Shown piece by piece: positions 11,252 to 22,321 of a stretch of 64,000 nt of DNA. The number at the start of each line of letters is the position of its first letter. The stretch's first letter is position 1. Position numbers and translations under genes: made by a program. Source of the stretch: Camarhynchus parvulus (lineage: Eukaryota > Chordata > Aves > Passeriformes > Thraupidae); the NCBI RefSeq assembly GCF_901933205.1, contig NC_044597.1:1724126-1788125 (forward strand), written 5' to 3'. Under the pieces are notes generated by a model. It ran no database searches, had not been told where the DNA came from, and saw only the letters and a list, made by a program, of their open reading frames with translations.

Positions 11252-14200
11252 TTAGCTGCCAAACAACGTTCCAAGTATGGGGAGAGAGGCTCCTCGGGTC
11301 TCAGTGCAGCAGTTCCTGCAGCTCTTGTCCAGCTCCGCCTCCCTGAGCACGGAGCAGAGCTGGGACTCGTAGCCGCTGTCCCTCACCCTGCCCTGGGGCT
11401 GCTGCAGCAAATCCCTGTCCACAGCTGGAAACCTGCAGCCCTGGACACCCGGGAGGCTGGGGAGCAGCTGCACATCCCAGTCTGACCGCGAGGAGCTCCT
11501 GCTGAAGCCGGGAGCAGCCTCGGGGCCCTGGGGAGCAGGCGGGAGGAGGCCGGGGGCTCCAGGGGCTGCTGCTTCTGCTGCCCTGACAGAGCAGCAACAT
11601 CTGGCTGCAGCCACGGGCAGTGCGGGAGAGGGCAGGCAGCCAGCAGGGCAGCTGGTCCTGCTCGTTTTGCCCTCCAGAGCAGGCCTGTTCCCATCCCTGG
11701 GTGTGCTGTCACTGTCCCCTCGGTGCTGCTTCCCTTGGGACCTGTCCCTGCTCCAGCCGTGCTCGCTGACAGTGCTGGCTGCAGCTGCCTCCCCAGCATC
11801 CCAGCCTGCAGCCACTGCTCCTGGGGATCCTGGCTGGGACACAGGGTCCCCAGGGCTCTCACACAGGCACAGATCCAAAGCAAGGGAGCTGTGAGGTCTG
11901 CTGGAGAGCTCTGTGCCCAGGGGCAGGGCTGGCTCAGACACCTGCCCTGCCCGCTGCGCCCCCATCCCACCACCCACCAGCTCCATCTGCTCACCCAGGG
12001 GGGACAGGCCAGAACCCAGCTCCAGCCTGGGCCTCTTTGCCACCTGGGAGCTGGGTCTGGAGCACAGCTGGCGCTTCCTGGAGGCAGCCTGGGCTTGGGG
12101 AGGGTGGCTGACAGGTTCACATGAAGAAGCCATTGCCTCTCTGACAGGAGTGGGTGCTGCACGAGGCCCCCAGCCCAGCTCAGGAGCCAAACCTAAACCT
12201 GAAGCCCCCAGCCCAGCCTCCCCCAGGGCACCATGAGCAGCACAGACCCCTCTGCTGAGCCCTGCTCCCCTTGGCAGCTGCAGGGAGCTGTGCTTTGACA
12301 AGTCCCCTCCTCCTCTGGGATCTGTGACCCTGCCCCTGGGCAGGCAGGGGGAATTTCCCTGGGTCTTCAGGCCATGATCCAGCTCTGTATCTGTTATCAG
12401 TTCCACAGCATCCTGCTCAGGCTGCTCCCCTTCCCTTCCCAGCTCTGCTGGCAGCAGCTTCATTCCTCCAGTGCTGTGTGCTTGAGGCACTACACGTTCA
12501 TCTGCCAGGCAGGACCAGGGCACCCTGGGAGGAACCACCAGTTAATGCTCACCCAGCCCCAGCAACACTCCCCCCAGGGAGACAAGGCCTCTCTCCTGCA
12601 GTGCAGGGTGTTTGCAGCCCTTGCTCAGGAGCAGGGAGGCACTTTCAGCCTGGTGAGGCTCAGAATGACTCTGCTGCTGGCAGAGATGGGCAGCACAAGG
12701 GATCTCAGCCTCCTCAGCCCAGTGCTCAGTCACAGGGGGGCTACAGAGCAGCAGGGGCAGAAGAGGGGGGCTCAGCTGCCCTTTCTAATTTAGGAGGCAC
12801 CAGGAGTCCATGGGGAGTTCCCTGAAGGAGAAACCCCATGGAAATGCAGGAAAATGTCCCATGGTTTGTCTGAGCTTTGCCCAGCCAAGCTGGTCCTGCT
12901 TCATCCTCTGATCCCCAGGCACAGGGACCCCATTCCATGGATGTGCCATGTGCACCCTGCTGCCTTTGGGCTCCAGGAGTTCCCAGATCCCCAGACTTAC
13001 TTGGCTGAGCCCTCCACGAAGCTGTTGGTGAGCTGGGAGATGACACGATCCACAGGGATGTACTGGGAGCTGTCCTGGGCAAACCTCTGGTGCTGGGGGC
13101 TCAGGAGATGCTGGAAGGTGGCAGAGGCCCTTTAACAACACTCAAAGCTTTGCCAGGAGGGGAATTTGCAGTAACAGGCACTGCCCACAGCCTAACAGAC
13201 CAGAGGGCAAAGGGACAGAGCCAGTGTCTGCCAGGTGTGGGAACACACAGTGTCCTGTTCCCTGCTCCTGCTGATGAGGAGGCTGTGTCTGGATCCCCAG
13301 TAGCAGGAAACAGACTCCTCCATCATTGTCTGGCACTAACAGCTGGGCTCTGAAAGCTCCCTTGCTTGGCACCTCAAAAACCTCCTCCCACCTTTTCAAT
13401 CTGCCTGTGCCCCATGGCTGCCATGGAACAGCCTCTTCACCTTATGGATCATGCAGCAGGATGATCCCTGAGGCTCTGGCACCCAAGAGAGGAGCATGCT
13501 GTGCTCCAGCCTTCAAACCCTCTGTGCTTGACCTGCTGCTCTGGGCACACCACGTTCCCACCTCAGAGGCAGATCCTGCTGGATGCAGCAATTCCTGCCG
13601 AAGGAGCTCACAGTGCTAACGAGCATGACACAATTAACAAAGCCTCTGAGTGCCCCCCACACCTCCTGCAAGGAACCAGCTCCCAGGGGAACCTTTACCT
13701 TCTGCAGCTCTTCAAAGGTCTCTTGGCAGCACTCACAAAACCCCCTCCTTTTCCTGGGCACGGTGACGTGTGTGGAACGAGGGCTCTTCCCCCCAGTGCT
13801 GTGCAGGGCACAGCCCTCAGCACCCCTGCAAGGGACAGCACAGAGTCACCCTGCCTGGCAGGGACCAGCACAGGGCTCCCTGTGCCCACACCCAAAGGCT
13901 GGTGGCTCGCAGAGCCCAGGAAACAGCAGTGAGCAGGAGCAGGGTTACACACTTGCACAGAAGGAGCTGCAGCCTACCTGGCTTGGCAGGAATCGGAGAG
14001 GATTTTCAGAGGCTCAAATGGGCTGGAGCTTTTGGGTGCCAGGAAGTTGAGGGCAGGAAAGCTTTGGAACTGGTGATGGAAGGGCCTGAATTGCCTGGAA
14101 GCAGCAGATCAGGACATGAGACTCATGGCAGTGCTGGCAAGGCTTCAGAGCTGTCCCTCCTGCAGCCTGGAGGGGCTCAAGGTGCCACCTCATTCATGGT

Positions 14201-17200
14201 GAGCTGCTGCCCAATGCTCTCCTGGGGCTGTGCCAGAGCTCCCATTTCTGACTTCACATGAGAATGAAATTCTCATTTCATTTAACACATTTAAAGTGTT
14301 AAACCCAGTTCCCAGTAACAGCCCCAATGGGACATGTTTTGGACAGAAGGCAAATTTGCCTGCTCAGCCCAAATTCCACCTTTTGCCCCAGCTCAGAGCA
14401 GTGCAGCATTTCCAGCTACCCCACTGCACAGGAGGGTTTTGATTCCCACATCTCTCCCCTCACACTTCACTGCATGCAGCATGTAAACCCCAACATCTGA
14501 CTCTTAATTGAGATGTCTTAAATGTTGCCTTTGGAATAATTAATTGGCCCCGTGGATGCTGGTAGAGTTACAGACTCTTCAGAAACACCACAGGGATCAG
14601 GTCCCCTGTGCCCAAGGCTCCTCAAGTTACAGGCCCTGACCTCCTGTGCTTCAATCTCACTCCTCTCTGCTGAGGGCTTGCTTGGGTGGATTAAGTGACC
14701 TGCTGAGGATCACACAGGGAATCTGAGCAAGGAAGGAAACTGCTGTCAAGTCTCGTTTAACACCTTTTTTCTCCCTGACACACAAGACACCTGGATTGTT
14801 TCTCTAAACTCCATCTGCCTCCCTCTAGGAGAGAATCAACTCCCCAGGGTGGAACAGGGTCTGCACAGAAGCCAGGGCAGCCTCATGGGCAGGAATGAAA
14901 CCACGGAAGGACAGACCCCGAGGTTTTAGGGCAGGATGTTTAGAAAGGTCTCATTTACCTGCTCTGGTCTTCAACTTTCAGGAAAGGGGGCTTCAATTTT
15001 CCTGCCAGAGAGAAACCTGGTTAGTTTTCCTGGTCAAATTCCCTACTTAGTCACTCATTCCCCAACAGAGCTGGGCTCCAGAGCTGAGTGCACCAGAACT
15101 TCTGGCACTGGTGAATGCCAAATGGTGGCCAAGCACAGACAGAACATCTCTAGGTGACCCCCAACAGCCCTGGCCCAAGTGTGCAGTGGGGTGACCAAAC
15201 TCTAGGTGGCCCAACCACGGGACATTTCCACATTTGGAAGGGTATTCAGCCATCCCCTCACATCTTTAATGCCTCCTCAGCCACACAGCCACTGGCCTAA
15301 CCCTGAGCCTTCTGACTCCAACCCCAAGAACCGTCACACAACCCCCCACAATGTGTCACTGAGTATGAGAAGGGAACTCAGGAACTGCAGCAGCTGCTGC
15401 ACTGGCTCAGAGCTCTGCAACAACTTCCAGCACCTTTTCCTCCATTCACCCTGCCTTGAGTGCAGAACCTGGCTCATCAGCCTGGCTCAGGCCAGCGTGG
15501 GGATGTCAAAGCAGCAAGAGATGCTGGAGACAAACCAAGGTGCTGCCAGCCAAGCCTGGCACCAGGACACTACTCGAGAGCAGGATCTGGCCTCTGCTCA
15601 GTTCCCAAGGAGGGTAAACAGCAGCTCTGCTTCCTTTGGAGAGCAAGAACAGAGCAAAAGAGCCTCAGTAGTGCATTGAGGGAAAATGTTTTCAGAGCCA
15701 GGCTGGGAGGGGAGGTTCCAAGGTCCCTCCTGTCCTGCAGGTCCCACTCACATTACGCTCACCTTGGAAACCTGAGTCCTGATCTGGCTAAGAAACAAAA
15801 AACACCAAGGTGCTCCCACAAGACATCTGCCTGACTCTGAAACCAAGCCTCTCCTGCCTCCCTCATGGCCTCTGAAGGGCGAGGAGTTTTGTTTTCTTGT
15901 GATCTTGGCCCCTTGGCCCTCAATGCTATTTTTTCCAAAGATATTTCACCCTCCTTCCCCAGAAAGTCTGAGCCCACCTGTCCTCAGCAGCCTCACCCTC
16001 TGCTTGCCTCAAATGTGCTGCTACGTCACTGGAGCTGCTATTTCAGTACAGGATCAAGTTTTTTTCCATGCAAACACTGCCAAATGCTCAGCACTTCTGA
16101 GAGAGAGGCCACGTGCAGGCCCCAGATCCAGCTCAGATGGGTGAGTGATCCCAGCAGTGGCTCTGATGCCACTGTGAGACCTCAGAGCGTGCCCAGCACA
16201 GGTCTCAGAGCTTGCAGGCACAATCTGCCACATCCAACAGCTTCTTGAGCCTTTCTTCAGCACCTTCCCCTCACCCCAAACGGGGAAATAACTCCCAAGT
16301 GTGTCTCACACACCACCCAGGCTGGAGTCTGCTCCAAACTGACACAAGTCGCAGACCAGCTGACGTCAGCAGTGCCAATTCCAGCCCCACAATTGGCTCT
16401 TGTCTAATTGCAGATGAGATGAGAACCTGGCTGTTCCCCCTCCCTCCTCCCTGCCAGAGCCATCCCCAGCTCGGTGTCTCAGCAGCACATCTCAGCCCAA
16501 CAGAAGTGAGTGGGCTGGGAGGAACACGCTCTCCTCTGCAGGATGCATTATTCCTCAAAACCTCCCTGAAGCTGCTGGATTCAACGTGCAGCAGTGTTCT
16601 CAGGTGCTTTGGGATTCTGGGAGCTGGCAGCAAAGGGTTTTTAGGATTTTTAAACACACTGTGACATCAAAGGTCCTTAGCTGTCCTGGGAGGCTGCAGC
16701 CAGACTCCAACAAGGAGTAACAGAGCCCATTCAAGGGGAACTACCTAAAGAGTTGGCATATTTTGGGATTGCCAAAGGTTTTGATGTATTTCAAATTTTA
16801 AATGAGGCTTCTCCAAGCAGCTCCACATCTGAGCATAAACAGCAGCACAACTTCCAGGCCTACCTTTGTGAATTTTGGATCTGGAGGCAGGGCATTTCAC
16901 CTAGAGGAAAAAGGGACACATTCAGCATGGGAGCAGCACAAGCAGAGCTGCAGTTGCTGATCCCAGAGCAGCAGCAGCCTCACCCACCACTTCAGAGCTC
17001 CTGTACCACCTAGAGCACCTCCCCTCATTCTGCCTCCCAAGTTACCCAGGGTCAGTTGAAATACAACATAAAGGCTGCCATGCCCTGTCCTGACATCCCA
17101 TTTCCCTCTGACTTCTCCAATGCATCAACAATCCTGGTGAGCCAGTGTACCAGCCACATCACCATCATCATCATCTTTGATTTGCTAGTTTGTGTGGTTT

Positions 17201-20200
17201 TTGCTTTCCCTACTAAATCACCTTTATCTCAATTCAGGAGCTTTCTCACTTTTGCTCTCCCAGCCCTCTCCCCATCCCAGGGGGATCCCAGAGGGGGCTG
17301 TGTAGGGCTCAGTTGCCATCTAGGGTTACACCACGACCCTTAGGGTCATAGTCAGCATTAGCTGTGCTATGAATGCTGATATTTAGCAACAGCTGCCTCA
17401 TTCTCAGCTGGATTTACCCCCAACTTTATAAACCTAAAAATTCTTCGAATTCTTTCATTTTCATCACTAGCACAAGCACCAGATTGGATCCAGCAGCCCC
17501 CTGACTGGCCCACTGGCACTGAAGCTGCTGCAAGGACTGTTCAAACCCTGAACTGCTGAAATTGGCTGCAGGTTAAGTTGTTACCTCTGTCTTCTGGCAC
17601 TGCTTCCTTGCTCCTGAGATGGCTCGCAGCAGCTGCTGGGCATAGGACAGCATTTCTGTGCAGGTGGGATGTCAAAGAGCCAAAGCTGAGCCAGGGAAGG
17701 GAGTGTTCCCCTCAGACTGCAGCCCACCCCCATGGCACTGGGAAAAGCTGGGGCCTGCAGCCCCTGGCAGAGCAGGAATGGTCCAAGATGAAACCAAGAG
17801 AACATTTTGAAGGACAGCCCCTCTGTTTGCTCTCTAGCAGAGCTGGGGGCTGCTGGGGCTCTGCAGGAAGGAGGCACTGGCAGGAGAGCAGGGCCCAAGG
17901 TCTGGCAGCCCCAGAGGCTGAGCAGAGCCCAGGAACATGAACCAGACAGGCTCAGCCACAGCTGTATGTCACTGTCACCAGACACTCAGGAACCTTTTAC
18001 TCCACACCTATTATTAGTATCAGAGTTTCACCATCTGCCTTTCCCATCAGCCCCTCCCCATCCATCATGGAGACAGGAGGTGCCTTCCAGAACAGGTCCT
18101 CAAACACCAGCACTTCCTTAATTAGGACCAAATCCTACTCTTTTAATGATTGTGCTTCCAGGTTAATTAGTAAAAACTGTTTTTTTGGAACAAATTGATG
18201 TACTGACCAAGATATTGACATTTCCTAACGCTCCACCTTCAGTGGATGACAATGTACCCGTGTTTGCTGTTGCAAATGTGACAGTGGCGCATTCTGTACA
18301 CACAAATCTGCTGTTTGAGGGCAGGATGGCATCACTCCAGGAGATTTGCTTGCAATTTCTTCCTTCTGTTCTACTCTCCTTACATCACTTCTGCTCCACC
18401 TGTCTCCAAACTCCCTCATTCCCAGCAGCCTCTTGCACCCCACAGGGAAGGATACCATCCACATGCAGGATCTGGACTCCCCACAGGCGAGCGTTGGCGA
18501 GGATGCTGCTGCCACTGCAGGTGTCCTGCACAGAGAGATTTGGCAAAGCCCAGCTCAAAGCACAGCTCTAAACTGAGCTCAGAGCCCTTCCTGCTGCCCA
18601 ACGGACAGAGTGTGGCTGGTACTGAAATCAGGGCACAGCAGTAAAGGATGGAGCTCATGCTTTATCCATCCCAAATTAACAGCAGCACCTTGGGCAGATG
18701 TTTAATCCCTGCTACAGCATGAGCTTCTAAGTGGGCACTGAGATTTATCTGGGGAAAGGACTGCAGGGGAGCCTTTTGCCCCAGCTACATTGCTTTAGTT
18801 CTTCTTAGGCTAAAAATTCATCTAACAGCAGGCTTTGTGTTAATAATTCTCTTGTGTAGAGCACCCAGCTGGCTGGGACAGGCCTCAGAGGTACAACACT
18901 GGATGCCATGGCTCCAGAAATAGCAGTGATCAGGAGCACTAGACAACCTTCTGCAGGCCACAAGCAACTGCTTTGTGCCTTTCCCAGCCCCAGGATCTGC
19001 TCTGTCAGCAGGGCAGGGGCTCTGCAGGAAGGCTGGCACTGGTTCTGCTCTGCTCAGCAGAGCTCTGAGCACACCCAGCCCCAGCAGAGCCCATCCAAGG
19101 CTGCTCACCTGGTTCTTCATGGCCTTGTTCAGCAGCTCCTTCCCCCTGCTCAGCAGTGCCTGTGGAGAGAGGAGACATGAACAGGTCATGGCAAAGAGCT
19201 GGAGAGCAACAATCCCCAAAGAGATGGAGAGAGCAACAATCCCTGGGGATCCCCAAAGAGCAACAATCCCTGGGGATCCCCAAAGAGCTGGAGAGCCACA
19301 ATCCCTGGGGATGCCCACACTCTGCTGGGCTCATCTCTGCCAGGGCAGAGAGCCTTTCAGAGGATGCAAACTGCAGAGAGAACCACTCAACTGCACCAGC
19401 AGCAGCAGCCAAGGCTTGGAATTATTGACCAGCAGGGAAATGAAGGCTCCAGAGTGAGCCAGGAGGGAGCAGCAATTTAGCTTGGAAAGTGCCTGCTACA
19501 TCATGGAACTGTTCAGGCTGGAACAGCCCTGTAAGGTCACCAAGTCCAACTCATCCCCAGCATAGCCAAGGTCACCACTGACCCATGTCCCCAGGTGTCA
19601 CAGAGTTTTTAAACCCTGCAGGGATGGGGACTCCACCACTGCCCTGGGCAGCTGTGTCAGGGTTGGACAACCCTTTCCATGAAGGAGTTTTCCCTAACAT
19701 GCAATCTAAACCTGCCCAGCACAGCTTGAGGCTGTTTCCTCTTGTCCTGTCACTTGTTACCCAGGAGAAGTGACCCAGCCCCACCTGGCTGCAACCTCCT
19801 ATCAGGGAGTTGTAGACAGATCAGGTCCCCCTGAGCCCTCTGCTCTCCAGGCATCTGAACATGCTGGCCAGCGTTAGGAACATCCTGGGAACTGAGCCAA
19901 CAGCCTCAGCAGATTGGTTCAGCTCTTTGTAAGACAAGGGACAGTGCTGGGAGCCAGGACAGGGCACAAAAACTGGGAGAAGGCTCTGCAGCTCAGCTTT
20001 CCCACTGCAGGTGGTTCAGCTCCAGCTGGCAGAGATTCCCCAGGCCTGCACTGGGGCAGCTGCCTTTCCCCAGTCACAGCTTCCAGCAGACACCACATTC
20101 AAGGTGGGGTGTTGGAGTTTGGCCACAAGCATTTGTGAGCAGAAAGCCCAGCTCCAACAGGCAAATGGGACCAGGAGAAAAATGGGACCAGGAGAAGCCC

Positions 20201-21995
20201 CTTCCTGCAGGAGGCCCTCATGGACCTCCTCCCAGGGTCAGGGGCCTTGCCCTGTGACTACCCAGAGTCTGCAATGCTTTTCCCTGTCTATATTTCTCTG
20301 TTTTTTCTCAGTACACCTCTGGAAACCAGCCATGGCCTCCACATCCCCTGCCATTCCACATTTCCCTGATTACAGCCCAAAGCTGTGACATGCACAATGA
20401 TGGCAGACACAAAGAACCAAAGCATGAACAAGAACAGCCAGGGAAACAGGAACAGAACAGGCAAAAAACCCACACAGAATATTTGCTCAGAGCAGAAACA
20501 ACTCCACCTTCCAAAACTGGCCCCAGATTCTGCCCTCCAGCCCCCCTTGGACAAAACCTTTGTAGCTCTTACAGTGTATGGTGGCTTTGGACAAAACCTT
20601 TGTAGCTCTTACAGTGTATGGTGGCTTTGGATAAAACCTTTGTAGCTCTTACAGTGTATGGTGGCTTTGGATAAAACCTTTGTAGCTCTTACAGTGTATG
20701 GTGGCTTCTGGTGAGCTCTGGTTGGGGTTCCTTTGGGGGCAGCAGGCACTGAGCTGGTGGATTTTGTGCTTTCTGCAGTTGGGTTGTTCTGCTTCTCCTC
20801 CCGAGCCCTGGGCTGGCCCCTCTTGGCCTCTCTGCTGCTGGACACCACACAGGTGATTTCTTTGCTGAGGAAGCTTTCTGTCACCTGCAGAGAGACAGAA
20901 CACAGCAGCTCTGCAAGGGCCTGACCCTGAGCTGACACAGCCCTGCTGAACAAAGCTGGGCTCAACCCCCACACAGCAGGAATATACACATTCCTTCTTT
21001 CATTCCATACAGAGCAGGAGATCCTGTGATGCCCTAGAGATTCACTGCAAACAGCCACCAGAAATTCAGATCCAGACATCCAGGACTCTGTCACCACCAC
21101 CTACTCCTCACACAGTGCTTTCAAAAAAAGCCCCAGCATTTGAGGAAAAGGACCTGGACATCACAGATCAGCCTGGAGGAGCTCTGTCCTCAGGAGAGTG
21201 TAACAAGCTTTAGAAAAATAAAGGAGAAAGGGAACAAGTAGGCAAGCAGCTCCACAGAGGGAGGAGGGAAGCAGAGATGAAGCATACACACACACCAGTC
21301 CTTCCAGCACTGGTTGGACCTGGAACAGCTGGAATGTTGGGAGGGAAAGGCCAGAACACCTGAAACATTGGGAGTGAAAGAGGCTCTGTCCCCAGGAGAA
21401 AATAACTAGTTTTAGAAAATAAAGGAGAAAGGGAACAACTGGGCAAGTTCCTCCACAGGAAACCGGGCAGAAGGGAAGCAGAGATGAAGCACACACACAT
21501 CAGTCTTTCCAGCACTGGTTGGACCTGGAACAGCTGGAATGTTGGGAGGGAAAGGCCAGAACAGCCGGAATGCCCGGAGGGAAAGGCCAGAACAGCCGGA
21601 ATGCCCGGAGGGAAAGGCCAGAATAGCCGGAATGCCCGGAGGGAAAGGCCAGTGCCGAGCCCAGGGACCCCCGAGGGCCGGAGCGCGGGGACAGGGGCGA
21701 TCTCCACCAGCCCCGCTGAGGGGCAGCCGGGGAGGGAATCGGCCCACCGGAAAAACAAGAAAATCAGGAAACATTAAAAAATGAGCAGAGTCAGAAAAGG
21801 GGCGAGGCCGCCCCAAGGCACCCCCTAGAACCCCCCGCAGTCCCCGGTCACCCCCAGCCCCTCACGGCCCCGGCCCGCGCTCACCCCACCGAGCCGCCCG
21901 ATGGCCTCCGCCAGGTCCCGGGCGCTGCGGCCGCTCGGCAGGTCCAGGTAGAAGGACTGTCCGCGGAGGGGCCGAGGGGAGGCCGCGCTGGCCAT
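11252..21995 (-). CDS. DBF4B: DBF4B (DRF1/ASKL1), regulatory subunit of CDC7 kinase
   Basis: Eleven coding exons join in phase: 21995-21885, 20884-20693, 19159-19109, 18525-18456, 17655-17585, 16900-16864, 15001-14959, 14094-13978, 13825-13699, 13110-13001, 12524-11252. The total is 2202 nt, 733 residues plus stop. Motif N is at residues ~15-25 ([10 protein letters not shown]) and continues as a BRCT-like region ([16 protein letters not shown]). Motif M is near 180-200 ([18 protein letters not shown]). Motif C is a DBF4-type zinc finger with C261, C264, H274 and H280 (C-X2-C-X9-H-X5-H), split over exons 9 and 10. The ~420-residue C-terminal exon is low-complexity and poorly conserved. DBF4-family subunits bind and activate CDC7, which phosphorylates MCM helicase at replication origins. 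DBF4 itself is excluded by synteny with CCDC43 and ADAM11. Intron 4 looks U12-type and the exon 2 donor lies in a minisatellite (see separate entries). Confidence 0.93.
17155..17338 (+). mobile_element. LTR 3'-half fragment (avian ERV type)
   Basis: TTTATCTCAATTCAGGAG, then CTCTCCCCATCCCA, and an end reading CTCAGTTGCC followed by GGGTTACACCACGAC resemble the 3' half of the avian LTR type that ends GGTTAAACCACGACA. It sits in DBF4B intron 5, antisense to the gene. The 5' half was not found. Confidence 0.55.
17640..18464 (-). other. Candidate U12-type intron (DBF4B intron 4)
   Basis: The donor after exon 4 reads GTATCCTTCC (18455 downward), matching the U12 5' splice consensus RTATCCTT at all eight positions. 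Upstream of the exon 5 acceptor (AG at 17657-17656), CTCTTTGAC matches the U12 branch motif TTCCTTRAC at 7 of 9 positions, with the branch A about 17 nt from the exon. The junction keeps the frame ([11 protein letters not shown]). Confidence 0.7.
19200..19320. repeat. Short tandem repeat, ~28-bp unit, in DBF4B intron 2
   Basis: Four units built around CAACAATCCCTGGGGATCCC with spacer AAAGAG or GGAGAG lie just upstream of DBF4B exon 3 in the transcript (the array begins about 40 bp past the acceptor). Confidence 0.75.
19503..19875 (-). mobile_element. CR1-type LINE 3' fragment
   Basis: The + strand reads a reverse-complement CR1 tail: GTCACCAAGTCCAACTCATC, CCAAGGTCACCACTGACCCA, CCATGAAGGAGTTTTCCCTA, TTGAGGCTGTTTCCTCTTGT, and CAGGGAGTTGTAGA. 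About 370 bp remain, in DBF4B intron 2, sense to the gene. Confidence 0.85.
20551..20710. repeat. 40-bp minisatellite (4 units) spanning the DBF4B exon 2 donor
   Basis: Four exact-period 40-bp units (20551-20590, 20591-20630, 20631-20670, 20671-20710) differ by only a few bases. The last unit includes the final 18 nt of DBF4B exon 2 and its donor. Each unit carries on the minus strand CATACACT|GTAAGAGC, so donors lie at 20692, 20652, 20612 and 20572 (first G). Confidence 0.95.
21180..21661. repeat. ~200-bp tandem duplication followed by a 31-bp array in DBF4B intron 1
   Basis: Segments 21180-21360 and 21386-21560 are similar copies: both contain AAAATAAAGGAGAAAGGGAA, GGAAGCAGAGATGAAGCA, and GCACTGGTTGGACCTGGAAC. 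From 21537, about four 31-bp units based on GAATGCCCGGAGGGAAAGGC continue to 21661. The array lies about 225 bp from the DBF4B exon 1 donor. Confidence 0.85.
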
Positions 21996-22321
21996 GGCCC
22001 TGCCCGGCTCAGCTCGGAGCCCGCCGCTTGTCCCTGTTTAAATTCCGCCGCCCGCCCCGCCCCGCACGGCGGCCGCGCAGGGACACGCCGCTCCCCGCGA
22101 AGCCGCTCTGCGGGGGAAGGCAAGGCTGCGCTAAAGGCGCGGGGCGCACACGGGGCACACCGAGGACACCAGAACACACCGACCACACCGGGCCGCCCGC
22201 TCGGCCCCGCCGCTCCGGTCCGGGCGCGGCCGCACCGAGCCCGACCGCGCTGCCTGCGTTCCCGCCGGCGCCACAACTTTGTCCCGCCGCGGCCGCCGTC
22301 CCCTCCCTCTGCAGGCCCAAG
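21886..22321. promoter_or_regulatory. Bidirectional CpG promoter of DBF4B (-) and CCDC43 (+)
   Basis: The two start codons (21995 minus, 22322 plus) are only 326 bp apart in opposite directions. The interval is very GC- and CpG-rich and has no clear TATA box. The CCDC43 start lies in AAGATGGCGGC, which matches the YY1 core motif. Shared promoter use is inferred from spacing. Confidence 0.75.

Noticed and set aside
12524..12733. A separate small gene upstream of the last DBF4B exon
   Set aside because: The phase-2 acceptor at 12524 joins exon 10 in frame, so the sequence belongs to DBF4B exon 11 and its intron.
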